Shown here: piece by piece, positions 1 to 11,193 of the stretch
Numbering within the stretch: position 1 is the first letter of the stretch
Layout: each line of letters begins with the position of its first letter
Made by a program: the position numbers and the translations under genes
The notes under the pieces: model-generated
Databases searched by the model: none
What the model saw: the letters and a program-made list of their open reading frames with translations, nothing else
Told to the model about the DNA's origin: nothing
Source: Rotaria macrura
Lineage: Eukaryota; Rotifera; Eurotatoria; Philodinida; Philodinidae
DNA: 64,000 bases
Assembly: GCA_900239685.1 (NCBI GenBank)
Contig: OENT01000018.1
Location: forward strand, 310,001-374,000
Reading direction: 5' to 3'

Positions 1-1270
1 GCTTCTCACACAAAATCACATGATTTAAGAAATTTTTCTGAGAAAATATTAAAGTTTTTTAAAGTTGAGTGCGATAGAGAATTTCACTCGTTACACAAAA
101 GGTTAAAAATAACAACATCATAAATATGTTTTATGAATACAAAGATTTGAACTGAGTGTACCGAAGAATATCTTTCATTGAAGATTCTCCATCGATTGAA
201 CTCGTTAGTGATATGTCTTTGATGATCTATCAGAAAAAGACTTGGGTTCAGCAACTAGTTGTATGGTTTCAACATGCATCAAATATTAATAGAGTTGTTT
301 GAATTCTTCACCAGACATAATTAGAATCGATGATGGAAGTAAATTCATGTTGATCGGATTCTACTTTTGATATTTTCCTAACGTGTTTGCTGATTTCGAC
401 TTTATTGAAATCATTTATTCCATTCGTTTCTCAGTTTTCTAGAGTCAATAGTAAGAGATCGTCTTGTTTTTGTGTACTCAAAAAGTGAGTACACTCTAGA
501 ATCGGTCAGTGTGTCCGGCCGGCCGGCCGTTAACACGATAACTCTTTACAAATACATTCGATTGAGCTGAAATTTTGTGCACAGAATTGTCTGATGAATA
601 TCTCGGTCGAGTTCGAAGATGAGAAGGATCCGGCAAGAAATGGCTGAGTTATCGAAAAAATTGTCATTTTTCACCAAGCAATCCCTGAGGGGTGGTAAAG
701 GGATTTTTCAAAAAAAACTTTTTTCTCAGAATTATCCACAACGTATATAAATCGACTCAGTTTTTAACGCTGATTCCGAATCTGATATTAGTTTTGAACC
801 AAATGGAGCTTTCTAAAAGAACATTGGCTGCAAAAAGGTCTCATATGCACAAAAACTGCATCTAGAAACAAAATTGCCTAGATATGTCTGATTTGAAGTA
901 CACATAACTCTCGGAGATAAGTTCGAAGTTTTCACATTTATTTCAATATACTTGCAGTCCATAGTTTAATTGACTGAATAAATATGACTAAGTTCCAAAT
1001 TCAATAGAATCGTTCAAGTTGAGTGCTATTCAAATCGATGGAGAAGACATCGACCAGAAATTCGAATGGAAAATCATTTTCCAATCATTGCTCTTTTAAT
1101 GTTATGATTACTATAAAGTAATATTCAGAAATACTGAGTTTTGGAAAGTTTTTTTCTTCACACCAGTGCATCTATGCGAAACATTCATATTTAAATAGTG
1201 GTGCCTAATATAATTCATAAAAGATAAAGAAAATCGTATAGAAGACAGCATATTTTCTTTATTTTTTCAG
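1..1270. other. Flanking sequence without a recognisable exon
   Basis: No open frame here reads as conserved coding sequence. The stretch holds one copy of a dispersed repeat (470-943). It ends in a T-rich tract and TTTTTTCAG at about 1262-1270, which reads as the 3' splice site in front of the FBXO22-like exon. Part of it is therefore probably an intron of that gene. Earlier exons are either outside the window or too diverged for me to see. Confidence 0.5.
470..943 (+). repeat. Dispersed repeat, copy 1
   Basis: This stretch matches the reverse complement of 47482-48033 almost base for base. One end carries a short hairpin at about 472-494 (GTGTACTCA, short loop, TGAGTACAC). The other end carries a TTTGAAGTACACATAACTC stretch. 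Compared with copy 2 this copy lacks about 80 bp just inside the right end, after GATATGTCTGA at about 890. In copy 2 both ends carry GTGTACT(T)CAAAAAGTG in inverted orientation, which suggests a non-autonomous DNA transposon. Shared sequence continues about 40 bp past the right-hand motif, so the exact boundary is uncertain. There is no coding capacity. Confidence 0.8.
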
Positions 1271-1986
1271 ACGGTGCTATGGGTATTCTATTGTTTCCAA
1301 AATTTCCATCGAATGTTCTTGGCATTTATCCATTTGAAATTCCATGTAAAACCAAAATTTCGACGGATATGTCTCGTTCAGATTTACATCGTTTACTCGG
1401 TTGTGTACCTGATGATATATCTATTCGATGTATTATATTTTTCTTTACTCAACGTCAATCGCATTGTATTGATTGTATCAAAACACTTATTAAACATTAT
1501 TGGCCCAATGTAGCTATCATTGGAGGTTTTGCTAGTAAAATTCGTTATAATGATCGGCAAAGTCAATGTAGATCATCGTTGTACAATACATGTGGCATTG
1601 TTCTAACTGGTGATTCGACGCATTTAACAATTAAGCAAGTTCTATTAGATAGTGATACTAAAACACGTGAAGCGGTTAAAGAGAAATTAAAACAATTAAA
1701 ATCAGATGAATACAATCAGCATTTATCATTCGGTATACAGATTAGTTGTGTTGCTCGTGGTTCAAATTTTTATTATGATGAAAAACATCTTGAATGTTCA
1801 GAATTTCGAAATTTATTTCCAAGAACACCACTAATTGGAATATTTGGAAACGGTGAACTCGGTCATGATTATTCTCTCAGTAATAATCAAATAGAACAAC
1901 AAGAGAAAATCAATGCAGAAGATATAGTTAACAATATATTTCATGCCTATTCAAGTGTATTTGCGCTAATTTCATTACGTATTTAA
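1271..1986 (+). CDS. FBXO22: FBXO22-like protein, C-terminal FIST_C exon (5' partial)
   Basis: The open frame runs after a good 3' splice site (TTTTTTCAG) and ends at TAA; the first Met in frame is at 1279, giving 235 residues. The tail resembles the FIST C-terminal domain of F-box only protein 22. Shared features are a GGF..K motif near residue 83, a CGIVLTGD strand, SFGIQISCVARG, and the signature PLIGIFGNGELGHD followed by FHAYSSVFALISL. In mammals FBXO22 (about 403 residues) is the substrate receptor of an SCF ubiquitin ligase; the F-box lies at its N-terminus. Nothing matching that F-box or the first ~170 residues is visible upstream. The gene is therefore either split by introns extending past the left edge or truncated. 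The family call is fairly secure; function as an intact ligase receptor is not shown. Confidence 0.75.
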
Positions 1987-4017
1987 ACTTAATTTTTCTT
2001 CAAAAAACACATGTTGTTTGTTTGATATTTGTAAAATAGTGAAATATAAAATAAAAATAATGCTCTTATTCGATCGCTCTACTGGAAGGAGGTGTGGGTG
2101 TAAGCGTGGAGGGCGTGTGCCTGTGGCTTTGCTGTTGCTGTGGATGTAGTTTTCCTCTTCTATTCTCCAATGCACACAACTCATGTGCCACCTGACCCAC
2201 CCACACCCAGAACGGGCTATCATCTGGTGCATTTATCTCAATTTCGGAATTATCCCGAAAATTGACGTTTTTTTAGGGGGGGGGGGGGGCTTAACACCAG
2301 TACTTGCAATTGTTTTATCGCATTTAAAAACCTGGTACGGTTGTGAAGCGGTCCACCTGACATAGTATTAGCTAGTCCAGTTGTTGGCTGTCTCCTATAT
2401 GATGGTTTACGGTCTTCAACACTAGAATGGTTCTTTTCATCAAATTACATTCACAACATTCTCATATATCTCCAATATTATATATAGATGGATGGATCAT
2501 CATCGCTGGATTTTACACCTCCAATAGATTTACTTACGTTTGTTTAGTCGTTTTATTCTTCTACAAGAACGATAATGGATGCACTGTTTGTTGAAGAATT
2601 CAGTCAGACCATATCATAGAAGAACTATTTTACCACTTATATTATGATGACCTGACTATCGATTTGCTGTTCCTTGTTTGACATGGATTATATTTTTCTC
2701 GATGGATCAAGACTAAACTCTATGGTGATTTGACAAGAGTTTAACTATGATATTGAGTGTGACCTAATATTCATCCATCTACATTACATTGTAGAATATG
2801 ACTAAGCAGTTGAGATTAATGTTACAGTTACATTCGTCTCACGTTGAACGTTTACATCACGAAAATGATTCACTGTGCCAATGAAAAATCTTCTATCGGT
2901 CTTATCTCTATGCTTTATACTAACTACTATTTTTTCTTTTGTACTTGATTCGTTCGCTATTTCCATGTTGTTCCAATCAGAGAAAAGACTACTGAAAAGT
3001 ACAAGCGAGTCAAAGAAATGTTATTTTTACAGTACTAATTTAATGTTAGTGCAATTCCTGTAGGATTACAATATGAAATATGTTGCAGCTGCTCTTAGCA
3101 GTCACACAAGTATTGCTTTTTTCCAAAAACCTTAGGGCTCACTCATTCATAGCAACAAAGAAGTGGCTAATGTAATTTTTCTCAACAGATTCTAATGGCA
3201 AATATTCGCTAATTGTGAATTAAAAGATCTGTCACGGTATGCTATGTGTCTAGGAGATGGGTTCAAATTTTTACCTCAAAGCACCTCGTCTCTGGTTTCA
3301 GATCATGTTTCATTAAATTGATATTTTCGCTCAATGCTGTATGTCGTCTGTCTGAATTTCGATTAAAACAATGCGTTTTTCCTTATGTGGCTTAGCCTCG
3401 AACGTTGCATCATCAACTTTTTGTCGCTTTTTATAAGGATTATTGACTATGCACATATTCATACCTTCTAAAAACCTTTAAATTCAATAAATTTCGACAC
3501 TAGCTATGAAGGTGAAGATGAGATTCAGTATAAAGTCGATTACGGTTTGATCGTCAAGATGATTTACTGAGTCTTTTCTGATCTTTAGTGCCAGCACCAA
3601 CGAGATACATACGCATCTTCAATAAACTTTCATCGTATTGATTCGAATGATATTTGGCACACGATGATTATAATATGATCTTACTTTTGTTTCTCTCTCT
3701 CTGCTTTGTCTTGATATATTTATATTTACACCATCGTTTCATAAATTGTCTACATATGATATTTTCATCTTGCACGGTGTTATCATTGATTTTTTTAATG
3801 TTTGTATTATTTTTTCAACCTTGTCTCACTACTGTCCTGTTCTCTTTCTTCTAAAGTATATGTCATTTGATTTAAATTTAAGTAATATACGATACCGACT
3901 AGAGAAAAAATCAAGGATTAAGCTGAAGTCAATGTAACGTCATAGACAAATACAACAAAATACATCTGTGATGAATATTCATTCATTTGATTTTAAAAAT
4001 ACTATCAAGGTATAACT
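1987..4017. other. Intergenic, no gene seen
   Basis: Only short open frames without recognisable domains occur here. A 14-G run sits at 2276-2289, next to a G/C-rich stretch (about 2080-2220) that stands out against the AT-rich surroundings. The rest is featureless AT-rich sequence leading up to the membrane-protein ORF. Confidence 0.5.
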
Positions 4018-4779
4018 ATGGAATTTGAAGTATATAGATCCATTTATTTTGCAGTGACATTTGGAATTCTTTTTATTGAAATATTTACAGTACTTTTGTT
4101 GCCCAGACGATTATTAGTACGATTAATGGCAAAGCAGTTTTTCATGGCTCGATCCAATAAAGAACAATTCATGGTGAATTTTTATGGCATTGAAATCGAT
4201 TTTTTATCGTCCAAACGTTTTAGTCTATCTCTCGTTTTTCAATCGGTAGCTATAACATGGGTCATTATACTTCTATTCATTGATGAATGGCTCCTTAAAG
4301 TACAACTATTATCTGAAAATGACACTTGTCCACAAAAGAATGGCGATTGTTTTACTGTAAACGGTTTCATTTCAACTGGTAGATATACTTGTGAGCCTGA
4401 TCAAACATTAGTGAATCTAACATCACATGCCGTCATCTGTTACGTCTGGGTTTACGACGAAGTAGATTCTGTATCCCTACTCAATGAGCTGGGCATCGCT
4501 TCTAGTGTCTTCTCTCTTCTATCTCATTCATTCAAATATTTTTGTTGGCTTTCACGTAAATGGTTCGGCCTGATTATCATTATTGGAGGTATATTCGGTG
4601 TTATAACAGTAATCGTTTTAGCATTCTCTGTAAAAATTCGTATATCAACGGTTGGCTTGTTACTATTGTCAGGATTTTGTGGTTTGTTGATAAATGTCAC
4701 GCAATTGTACCAGTTTACGAATCGTCATCAGCGTAAAGTTCAACAAACAGAACGTATGATGAATCGCCATTGTTTTTAA
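4018..4779 (+). CDS. Multi-pass membrane protein of unknown family
   Basis: A single uninterrupted ORF of 253 residues that I do not recognise. Hydrophobic segments lie at about 8-29, 69-88, 154-170, 183-205 and 210-232, so it probably has four or five membrane spans. Between the second and third spans is a polar loop with four cysteines (about 104, 111, 124, 141) and N-x-S/T sequons (NDT near 101, NLT near 133). This is the layout of a disulfide-bonded extracellular or luminal loop. The C-terminus is short, basic and His/Gln-rich. The absence of introns is unusual in this window and could mean a retrocopy or a lineage-specific family. The start is the first ATG of the frame (GGTATAACT-ATG). 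That it is a membrane protein is clear from the sequence; its function is unknown. Confidence 0.65.
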   Translation: MEFEVYRSIYFAVTFGILFIEIFTVLLLPRRLLVRLMAKQFFMARSNKEQFMVNFYGIEIDFLSSKRFSLSLVFQSVAITWVIILLFIDEWLLKVQLLSENDTCPQKNGDCFTVNGFISTGRYTCEPDQTLVNLTSHAVICYVWVYDEVDSVSLLNELGIASSVFSLLSHSFKYFCWLSRKWFGLIIIIGGIFGVITVIVLAFSVKIRISTVGLLLLSGFCGLLINVTQLYQFTNRHQRKVQQTERMMNRHCF

Positions 4780-6096
4780 CTCGAATTCAGAGTGCAGAGG
4801 ACATATTAGAATGTATAATTTTTTTTCAAGACTAATTTTATCTTAATACATTAATGCACGGAGATGCCTATTAACTGCCTTGCAAAATGTTTCTTATCAT
4901 AGAGAAGAAATAGCCGATCATGACTGCTTAGTCTATATAAAAGAGCAATATAATGAAGATTACTAACCCCTGAAGTCAGGAAAACAGAAAGATCAATCCG
5001 AAAAAAAACAGTCCAAGAAAATTGGAGTAAAATAATTCAAAATTATTTTAGGAAAGTCTTCATGACATCAACGTCGTGAATCTATTGATGAGTGGCTCTG
5101 TATAATAGCAAGAGATTCACATCCAACTCATACCGTTAAGATCCATGCGGCTGTCGGTATGAGTCTCCATAAAAATGTCTGGACACCCACACTCAGCATC
5201 GCTGATATCCTCTGAATATGTACCAATGCTGGTTTATTTAGCTTTGACTTTGAGTTAAAGCTTGCGGATCATTAGATCGAAGTTCACTTTTCTTTCTGTA
5301 AGTCTTGGATGATAAATATTTTTAATGCAGACAAACAGCAAGGCAGATCGATGTTAGTAATTCTAGAATGTGATAGTTTTGTATCAATCGGATTAACTCA
5401 TTTACTCATAACGATAGCTACTAATCACGAATCTCCCTATGCCGGTCAGAAGAAGATTTCTCACACGTCTGTGTGTGAAAGGTTTTTTGATGACTAGTCT
5501 CAATCAGAGACCAAAACGAATAGAAAAATCTCGAGTCGATTCGGCTGATTTCTGTATTCGATTCGACGCATTAATAACAGAAGATTGCATCATGGCTTAT
5601 ATAGAGTTTGCGCAGTCATGATGAGCTTCATATACCTCAATGGACGATATTCTTTAGTTTTGCTTTTAAGTGTATTACCGAAAGAATAATCATACTATAA
5701 AAGCAGATTCGGCAAAGGAAAAGTGATTCCGTAACAAAAACAATAGATTGAACATCGAGGTATCTAAAAATTCTAGCCAAGGGATAGAACTGTCTTGGCT
5801 ATCCTTCAAACTGGACTTCTTATCCACATGCACCGACATTTCCTTGAATTTTCTATGAATGCTGACATCTTCCGATTATTCCAAAAGTGTCAGTACCAAT
5901 GCCAGGTATCCTTTTATCTATGGGTTACTTTTTGACATGATTTGCAACTAGAACTGAGATTTTTTAGGTTTTTTCAGCTTGCTTTGAATTTCGAAGGATG
6001 CCAATGATTTTCTCCAAATTTTTCGAAAATGCTAATCACTGTGGGAGCTGTTCTCTTGAATTTGGGTTCCAGAAAACTGGTTCTTAGCTTTTCGGT

Positions 6097-6495
6097 AACC
6101 CCCCCTACAATAAAAGATCCCGGATCTTCTATTATGTTCCAGCGTAAAAATTTTCCAAGGGGGTCTTCTATTAATAACCAAATTTTTTCCAAAATATTTA
6201 ATTAAAAAGGTTTTCCAGAAAACTAAGGCGATTCACAGGATTACCATCGGGATTTTCAGGGTTTTAAGGGTGTCATTATCATTATGAACACATTCTCTTA
6301 ATATTTACAACTGAAAACCGTAAGAATCAAGCATATTTTGATGGAAAAACACTAATTAAAATCCCTAATCAGCAAAAAATAAATTAATTAAAGGGGGTCT
6401 TCTATTACGTTGGACGAAACTTTTCTCCAGAGTGGTCTTCTATTATAGGAGGGTCTTGTAATGTGGGGGGGGGGGGTCTTCTTTTACAGGGGGTT
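6097..6495. repeat. GTCTTCTATTA-rich element with inverted ends
   Basis: The left end reads AACCCCCCCTACAATAAAAG. The right end, reverse-complemented, reads AACCCCCTGTAAAAGAAGAC. These are imperfect inverted termini about 400 bp apart. Inside, the motif GGGGGTCTTCTATTA or a close variant recurs (near 6123, 6155, 6396, 6433, 6453 and 6474), once with a 12-G run at 6465-6476. There is no coding potential. This looks like a degenerate miniature or foldback element, but the family and exact ends are inferred by eye. Confidence 0.45.
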
Positions 6496-8406
6496 TATAC
6501 ATATGGCATTTAAAAGCAATAAAATCTCAGCTTTCATCCATAGATTCTATCAGTAAGAAACTGCAAGCTCACGTGTAGACAGGTAAACAGTATTAAATCT
6601 ATATAGACAAAAATTACGATGAAATGAAGACGAAATATAGTGGAAATAGAAATATCAATCACTGTTACTTTCGATTGAGCTAAGAAAGAGATTGTTGCTG
6701 ACGATTGAGAAGTCAAACTTCGAACTTCTTTGCCTGATAAGTTGTCTAGCAGCGATGAACTCCTACTCGATGATCGTATCGCTGCAACGGCACGACGCAC
6801 AACGCGAAAAACATTTAAAAATGACACTCAGTGCTGCGATTCGGAAGTGGAACCGAATAGACACTTCCGATTCGATTCGTTTTCGGCCTCTGGACTAAAC
6901 TTCTTACCGTTTTTAAGAACAAAATATACAGATATGCCTGTAGACTGTTCCTTTAACATAGTTCATTGACGTCTAGATTACAATACAAGATTATCTAGCT
7001 TATTCTTTCAAAAGACAGCGGTCGCTAGAGTTACATTCTTTCAGTGGAGAATCAGTAACGCTTTGAGTCACGTTACTTGTTTTATATTACGTTGAAGTAT
7101 AACGTCGATTTTTTCAAGAAGCCGTCTATTTATAATTAATTAATCCGTTACAAGCATAAATCAAAGTTGCCTCATATCTGTAATATTATTTTCGAACTGC
7201 AACAGATCGTATAAATACTAATATCACTGTGAGTCACTTCTATATCTCAAACAAATCATTATGGCTCCATCTGATTTGTTTGCCAGTGACTATAGGGTTG
7301 CAAAGGATTCCTTGTAGCAGATTTTTTCGATTAGACACAAATTTCGGCTGAAGATCTTCTATTGGATATTCATCTTTATAGTTTTCATTCAGGTGCTCTA
7401 ACTATAGTAAAGCCATGATATAGATTAATTTCATTGTGTCAAAAAAGAAAATTAAATTAGCCATACAGAGAGATAGATTATTGAAAAATAAACGAGAATA
7501 CTACGTTATATGTCTGCTTTTTTCTCTCCATGTATTTGCGAATCTAACATTTCATGTCAATGGCCACACTCTCATTCATTCGGGTACCTTCTCCTTATTA
7601 CATAGATGTTCGGTGTTGCTTGGTAAAATTTTTTCATTATACGGTAATCAATTACAATTGATGGAGATGTTCATCAGTCGAATTTCGAACCTAGTGCATT
7701 CTGATTTGTAGACCTATTCACATGGTATATATATATACTTCCTTCATGAGCTGTAAACACAAACCGAGATGAGATCGGACATACTGTCTCGAAGTCGAAC
7801 TTTAGGGATCGTTTCTGGATAGCTTAGGCTAAGTTAAGATTAATATCAATCAAAGAGCAAGCGAAAATTATGAATTAGAAAAATTCATACTATTCTAAGC
7901 ACAATAGTGTAGACGAAAACTACTCAAGTACACAAGACAATCAATTTTCACGTGTTTACATGAATAGAACTGTCCGTTTCTATAACGAAGTCATTCGCAT
8001 AACTGACCAATAAAAATAATCATAACAGACGACACTGACGTATAAACTATTGTGAATTCTTTATATAAGTTGTATACATGCATCGATAATATGCATACGA
8101 AGACCAAAGAAAATAATGTCGAAAATTTGGATCTTATGGCACTTTGTATCAGAAGATGAGCAATAGATTTTATTCAATAGAAAAACGGAATAGGCAAATG
8201 TCAATTATTAAAACTGAGAACAAAAAAAAAAGATAAACGAATACAGTTCGAACGCGTGACGTTAATATAACATATATCTTTTCTTCTTTACTAATAATGA
8301 TGAACCGCTTAATAAATCTTCGATGTTGATTTGTGTGCTAATGTGTCATCCACGAAATGTATTAGTTCACCTCTAAATGACATTACTGAAGTTTATTTAT
8401 AGTATA

Positions 8407-8433
8407 GGTGTGGTGCTTCACCGCATCCACACC
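8407..8433. repeat. Short GC-rich hairpin
   Basis: GGTGTGG and CCACACC form a perfect 7-bp stem around a 13-nt loop in an AT-rich stretch. No gene is next to it. It could be part of a small repeat or coincidence. Confidence 0.35.
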
Positions 8434-9916
8434 GTCCGTTAATGTATATCAATACATAAAGTCAAGTGGAATATATAGAGAAACAAAAAACAATGCTAAG
8501 TGGTGTGTTTTGTTTCGATGCATTCCTTTCAGAGATGGGATCGGTTGAGACTTTTGCTGAGCCGAACATAAGCGATAGAATTTCATTTTGAATTTCTCAC
8601 CGCATTGATTCCGATGTGACCAAAACCCTAGTTGATATCATCTCCGATTCCTTTTTCTCTGCAGTTGTTCTAGAATGCTCCTGTAAAAAATTTTGTGTTG
8701 TAGAAAAGTATTAGCTAATTATGGAAACTTAGATGAGCAATACTATAAAGAACGAAAGAGAATTAATGCTGTTCCATCAGTAGATCATGAATTTTTCTAT
8801 ATGTTTCCTTTGAACATTTTCTCACTTTGACATTTACTTTTTTTATCCGATTTTTTCCCACCCAAGCGACTCGATTTCATCAATGATATAAGAAGAAGTA
8901 TACAAGGAAAACCAGAGTATTTTTTTTTCAGTCCATGATTTTGACTGTAATGTTTTTCAATAAGCTGACTAGAACCCATTGCCTTTGTATATTACTAGTT
9001 CATGTTGATGATTTTTAAAAAAAATTAGCTAATTGAGCGAAAAATGTTCACACAACTGCTCAGCTTCCTACTTACAAACATCAAGCTGATAGAAAGACTT
9101 GTTGTAATCGAATCACGGGAGTATATTTAATCTCACTACTGCACTAGTCATCGTTGCAATCATTGTCCAAGGATTCATGCTTTCGTACAACTTAGAAAAC
9201 AAATCCTTATCAACTCAACAGCTTTTATGATTTGGTTGTTGAATAATTTTAATTTTTCAACTATCACAATTGTACTCGAAAAGCTAAATATTTATGTTGT
9301 GAAAGTCAAACAAGAAAAAATGATTATTCTTTTCTCAAGTAATTTAAAAAATCTTTGATCATATTGGTAAGTGACAATAATAAGTACACGACTTTCAATA
9401 AATAAAATCACATCATTAATGAATTGACATGTCACTTTTTCTGCAATCAATTGATATATAATTGATCATCATGTACTTATCATGTTGAACTTTTTTATTT
9501 ACACTAGAGCTACAAATATCAATAATCATCAAATTTCTTTCAAATAAAACAGAGACTCTACTCAGTCTGATTGCTTTTACCAATACATCTATAATAGCAG
9601 CAAGCATTAAACATTCATTTTAGGTATTATGAGAGAATATTTGATGTAGAAATAAATAGATGTCGATGCACTTGGGAGTATTCGGTGTAGTTTCTTGGCA
9701 TCGATTAGAGCCTGAGAAAGCTTGAAATAGGTTACACTTGTACCGGACAATATACGACACTATACATTTAGAATTTCATAACTATTAATTTTTAACGATC
9801 ATGAAATCATATCCTATTGCATGATAGTATAAACTTTCATTCGTTTCAACTTCTCTCCCATTCATTAGATATTAAAAAACGTGAAAGAAAATGAAATATT
9901 TTATTTAAAAATCATG

Positions 9917-10489
9917 CTACGAATCAGACGCTATATTTAACAATTTTAAACGCCATTTTACTGGTACTGACGATTTTTCCAATGATAATTGTTCTGCTGA
10001 AGCAGTAGTAGTCAATGAAGGATTATCATTCAAATGATCTGTTTGTATTGATGATTGATCGAGAATATTTAAGACAGTTGGTTGTTCGTTTGATTCTAAT
10101 TTATCATATTCAAATCGTTCATCATTGACTTTTTGATCTGTTGAATGACCGAACTTTCTTGCTAACATATTAATTTTTGCACGTAAAATTTCATTTTCAT
10201 TAGTTAATTGTGTTAATTTAGTTTCTAATACAAAATCATTCATTCGTCTTTTAACACGTGCTCGTTTTGCTGACAAATTATTTCGTGATCGTTGCGACCA
10301 ATAGATAGGATCTTTTTTATCGTTCGATATTGAGGAACATTGTTTTTGACTAGATTTATTGTTTAATGAAATAAATTCGTCTTGAGATATATCCGAATTG
10401 GAACAAGACGACGACATTGAATACGATGATGTTGATGATGAAGTATCATGATATAAATGATTGTCAATAGCACAGGATGACGAGAACAT
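9917..10489 (-). CDS. NFIL3-like bZIP transcription factor
   Basis: A single-exon ORF of 190 residues. An N-terminal Ser-rich stretch (residues 1-60) leads into a bZIP domain beginning DPIYWSQRSRNN. The basic region is at about 66-82 (NNLSAKRARVKRR) and leucines fall at 88, 95, 102 and 109, giving a four-heptad zipper. The YW..R..NN..AKR.R.KRR layout and the M/LNDFVLE continuation resemble NFIL3/E4BP4 and PAR-bZIP factors, which bind TTAYGTAA-type sites in circadian and immune regulation in other animals. Two basic-region positions differ from vertebrate NFIL3: the first of two alanines is Ser, and the usual Ser before Arg is Ala. A C-terminal VPVKWRLK recalls the PHKLR(I/L)K motif of NFIL3. 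It lies head-to-head with CCDC93. The bZIP call is strong; the exact subfamily is inferred. Confidence 0.85.
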   Translation of the reverse strand: MFSSSCAIDNHLYHDTSSSTSSYSMSSSCSNSDISQDEFISLNNKSSQKQCSSISNDKKDPIYWSQRSRNNLSAKRARVKRRMNDFVLETKLTQLTNENEILRAKINMLARKFGHSTDQKVNDERFEYDKLESNEQPTVLNILDQSSIQTDHLNDNPSLTTTASAEQLSLEKSSVPVKWRLKLLNIASDS

Positions 10490-11193
10490 AGTACGAATGA
10501 ATAATTTCTAATTGATCATAAACTATACAGTAAAAATGAGAGTATTTTGCGGCAGATTCTAGACCACGATATTCTGCCCACTCATCATCTGTCTGGACCG
10601 ATAGTGTGTGTTATTCTCTTCTTTTCTTTTTCTTTCGTTTTCTCGTTCTTCTCTATTGAACCGACATTGTTGATGAGTGTAGTATACCTTAAGTGAGAGT
10701 AAAGAGAGAGAAAGAGAGAGGAGGGCAACAGACGCATATACATAGACCGCACCGATTGATGAATGGCGAGACGATTGTTTCATAATGAACAAACCAAGTT
10801 TGCACTCACCAAAACGAGCAAAATAGAATAAGGTCAAAGAATAAATTTGTTCTTTGCTTTGTGTAAATAGTTAATTAATTGTTCATCAACTCAGTACTGA
10901 ATAAAAGCAACAGAGTTAATATTCATTCTCGATGTAATAAAAAAAAAATGTCAACAGCTTGAATAATATGGAAATGTGCAAGAATAAATAAATAAATAAA
11001 TAAAGAATTATATGAAGAACAAAGAAAGAGAAAAATGGTAAATTGAGACTGATAGTAAAGTGGTTCTTAGTCTTTTTCTTATTCGTTCGTTATTGAATTG
11101 ATAAGGTTTTTTTCTCTTTGGCCACTACTTAACCGAGACACACACAAATAAAAAACTGCATTATAGAACGATCTATCTGCATTTTTCATTCAC
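10490..11193. promoter_or_regulatory. Divergent promoter region, bZIP gene / CCDC93
   Basis: About 700 bp separate the start codons of two outward-facing genes, so it must hold both promoters and 5' UTRs. A purine-rich GAGA-type tract lies near 10695-10725 and an (AAAT)n run at about 10983-11003. No TATA box or other core element can be assigned with confidence. Confidence 0.4.

Larger units (their letters stand above)
4780..9916. other. Long intergenic region with repeats, no gene seen
   Basis: About 5 kb without a convincing gene. Overlapping frames of 60-97 residues near 6534-6969 lie on both strands and show no domain. They look like chance frames or a decayed element. The stretch contains the GTCTTCTATTA-rich element (6097-6495) and a small GC-rich hairpin (8407-8433). 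Confidence 0.5.

Noticed and set aside
590..640. CTGATGA followed by a small hairpin and GAA, recalling a hammerhead ribozyme core
   Set aside because: The helix around the core does not form: GAA is not followed by a strand complementary to the upstream side, and no cleavage-site context is present. It is shared by both repeat copies only because they are homologous.
6534..6969. Overlapping frames of 68-97 codons on both strands
   Set aside because: No domain, no splice context, and overlapping antisense frames in simple-composition sequence. Treated as chance.
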